From assembly GCA_027484885.1 (NCBI GenBank), contig JAIXSD010000494.1:1-7276 (forward strand): a DNA stretch of 7,276 nucleotides, given 5' to 3'. The notes under the pieces were generated by a model, which made no database searches, was not told the origin of the DNA, and saw nothing but the letters and a program-made list of their open reading frames with translations. A program made the translations under genes and the position numbers. Of this stretch, positions 6,407 to 7,276 are shown one piece after another. The first letter of the stretch is position 1. Each line of letters begins with the position of its first letter. The stretch is from Rubrivivax sp. (GTDB taxonomy: Bacteria; Pseudomonadota; Gammaproteobacteria; Burkholderiales; Burkholderiaceae_C).

Positions 6407-7276
6407 TCAGCGCCCGGCCGCCCGCAGGCCGGCCAGGCTGCGGCCCAGTTCGATCACCGCGAAGGCGTAGTAGCTGGACCAGTTGTAGCGGGTCAGCACA
6501 TAAAAATTCTCGGTGCCGATCCAGTAGCTCGGTGCGGCCTCGCCGTTTTGCAGCTCCACCACGGCGAGCAGCTGCTTGGGCGGGTGCTCCAGCGCGGCCT
6601 CGCTGAGCTGGGCACCGGCGGCTTGCAGGTCTTGCACGGTGAAGCTGGGCTTGATGTCGGGCGCCAGCAGGCGGGCGCGGGCGCTGGTGTCCACCGGCAT
6701 GGCCAGGCTGTAGTGGGTGGGCAGGCCGCGCTGCCAGCCGTGGCGGGCCAGGTAGTGGGCGACGCTGCCGATGGCATCGGCCTGGCTTTGGATCAGGTCG
6801 ATGTGGCCGTCACCGTCAAAGTCCACGGCATAGCGGTTCCAGCTGCCGGGCATGAACTGCGGCCAGCCCATGGCGCCCGCGTAAGAGCCTTTGACCTCGG
6901 CGGGATTGAAGCCCTCGCGGCGGCAGAGCTTCAGGAACTCGGCCAGTTCACTGCGGAAAAACGCGCTGCGGTCGCTGCGGCCACTGGGGAATTCAAAAGC
7001 CAGGGTGGCCAGGGCGTCCAGCACCGAGAAGCCGCCGGTGATCTGGCCGTAAAAAGTCTCGACGCCGATCAGGCCGGCAATCAGCTCGGCCGGCACGCCG
7101 TATTCGTTCTCAGCCCGGGCCAGGCTGGCAGCGTTCTGTTCCCAGAACTGCAGGCCGGCCTGCAGGCGGCGCGGCTCGACAAAGCGGGCGCGATAGGCCG
7201 CCCAGTCCTTGGCCGTGCCGGCCGGCGGCGGCATGATCAAGCGCTGCACCGTGGGGTGAATATGGGCTTGTGCCAG
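6407..7276 (-). CDS. mltB: Lytic murein transglycosylase B (MltB/Slt35 type), 5' end cut by the window
   Basis: This enzyme cleaves the MurNAc-GlcNAc bond in peptidoglycan to give 1,6-anhydro-MurNAc ends, in the periplasm or at the outer membrane. About 289 residues are visible. The frame stays open to the right edge (codons from 7276 read LAQAHIHPTVQRLIMPPP), so the GTG at 7249 is not the true start; the signal peptide and N-terminal part are off-window. Family signatures: WAAYRARFVEPRRL, YGVPAELIAGLIGVETFYGQ with the catalytic Glu codon at 7058-7060, LDALATLAFEFP, KGSYAGAMGWPQFMPGSWNR, an EF-hand-like calcium loop DFDGDGHIDL as in E. coli Slt35, then AIGSVAHYLARHGW and YWIGTENFYVLTRYN. The visible C-terminus ends soon after the catalytic domain (GLRAAGR), without an added peptidoglycan-binding domain. 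It is the first visible gene of the compact minus-strand cluster. Confidence 0.94.
   Translation of the reverse strand: MAQAHIHPTVQRLIMPPPAGTAKDWAAYRARFVEPRRLQAGLQFWEQNAASLARAENEYGVPAELIAGLIGVETFYGQITGGFSVLDALATLAFEFPSGRSDRSAFFRSELAEFLKLCRREGFNPAEVKGSYAGAMGWPQFMPGSWNRYAVDFDGDGHIDLIQSQADAIGSVAHYLARHGWQRGLPTHYSLAMPVDTSARARLLAPDIKPSFTVQDLQAAGAQLSEAALEHPPKQLLAVVELQNGEAAPSYWIGTENFYVLTRYNWSSYYAFAVIELGRSLAGLRAAGR

Noticed and set aside
7247..7249. GTG at 7249 as the true start of mltB
   Set aside because: The frame is open to the window edge and the codons upstream still fit the MltB pattern. A start here would also leave a periplasmic enzyme without a signal peptide.

Overview
The window looks like ordinary chromosomal sequence from a high-GC betaproteobacterium, most likely Burkholderiales (Roseateles/Rubrivivax-Leptothrix type). 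This placement is an inference from the strong G/C bias at third codon positions and the general character of the proteins; there is no rRNA or other taxonomic marker. Coding density is very high. I see no tRNA, rRNA, CRISPR array, insertion sequence, phage gene or attachment site. No gene-free stretch exceeds 300 bases: the largest gaps are 264-450 and 3862-3992.

Layout, left to right. (1) The 5' part of a RidA/YjgF-family gene on the minus strand, cut by the left edge. (2) A short divergent intergenic region with a GC-rich hairpin. (3) A full-length comEC/rec2 DNA-uptake channel gene on the plus strand, the only plus-strand gene. (4) Tail to tail with comEC and 15 nt away, a minus-strand gene for an exported glutaminyl-peptide cyclotransferase. 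(5) A compact minus-strand cluster, read right to left: mltB (5' end cut by the right edge), a small secreted coiled-coil protein, a protein of uncertain family with LolA-like features, a GNAT acetyltransferase, a VOC/glyoxalase-fold protein and a GFA/CENP-V zinc protein.

The cluster from mltB to the GFA gene has gaps of 25 and 40 nt and three 4-nt ATGA stop/start overlaps (coiled-coil/LolA-like, LolA-like/GNAT, VOC/GFA). It therefore looks like one transcription unit with translational coupling. Its contents mix cell-envelope functions (MltB, a secreted coiled-coil protein, possibly the LolA-like protein) with small metabolic or detoxification enzymes (GNAT, VOC, GFA). The cyclotransferase gene follows after a 131-nt gap and may be served by read-through or by its own promoter.

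I did not find a convincing undescribed system. The least explained part is the secreted coiled-coil/LolA-like gene pair beside mltB. The other observations are modest: a cyclotransferase whose predicted mature N-terminus is its own substrate residue (Gln), a VOC protein that seems to lack the usual metal ligands while coupled to a GFA protein, and a hairpin ahead of comEC.
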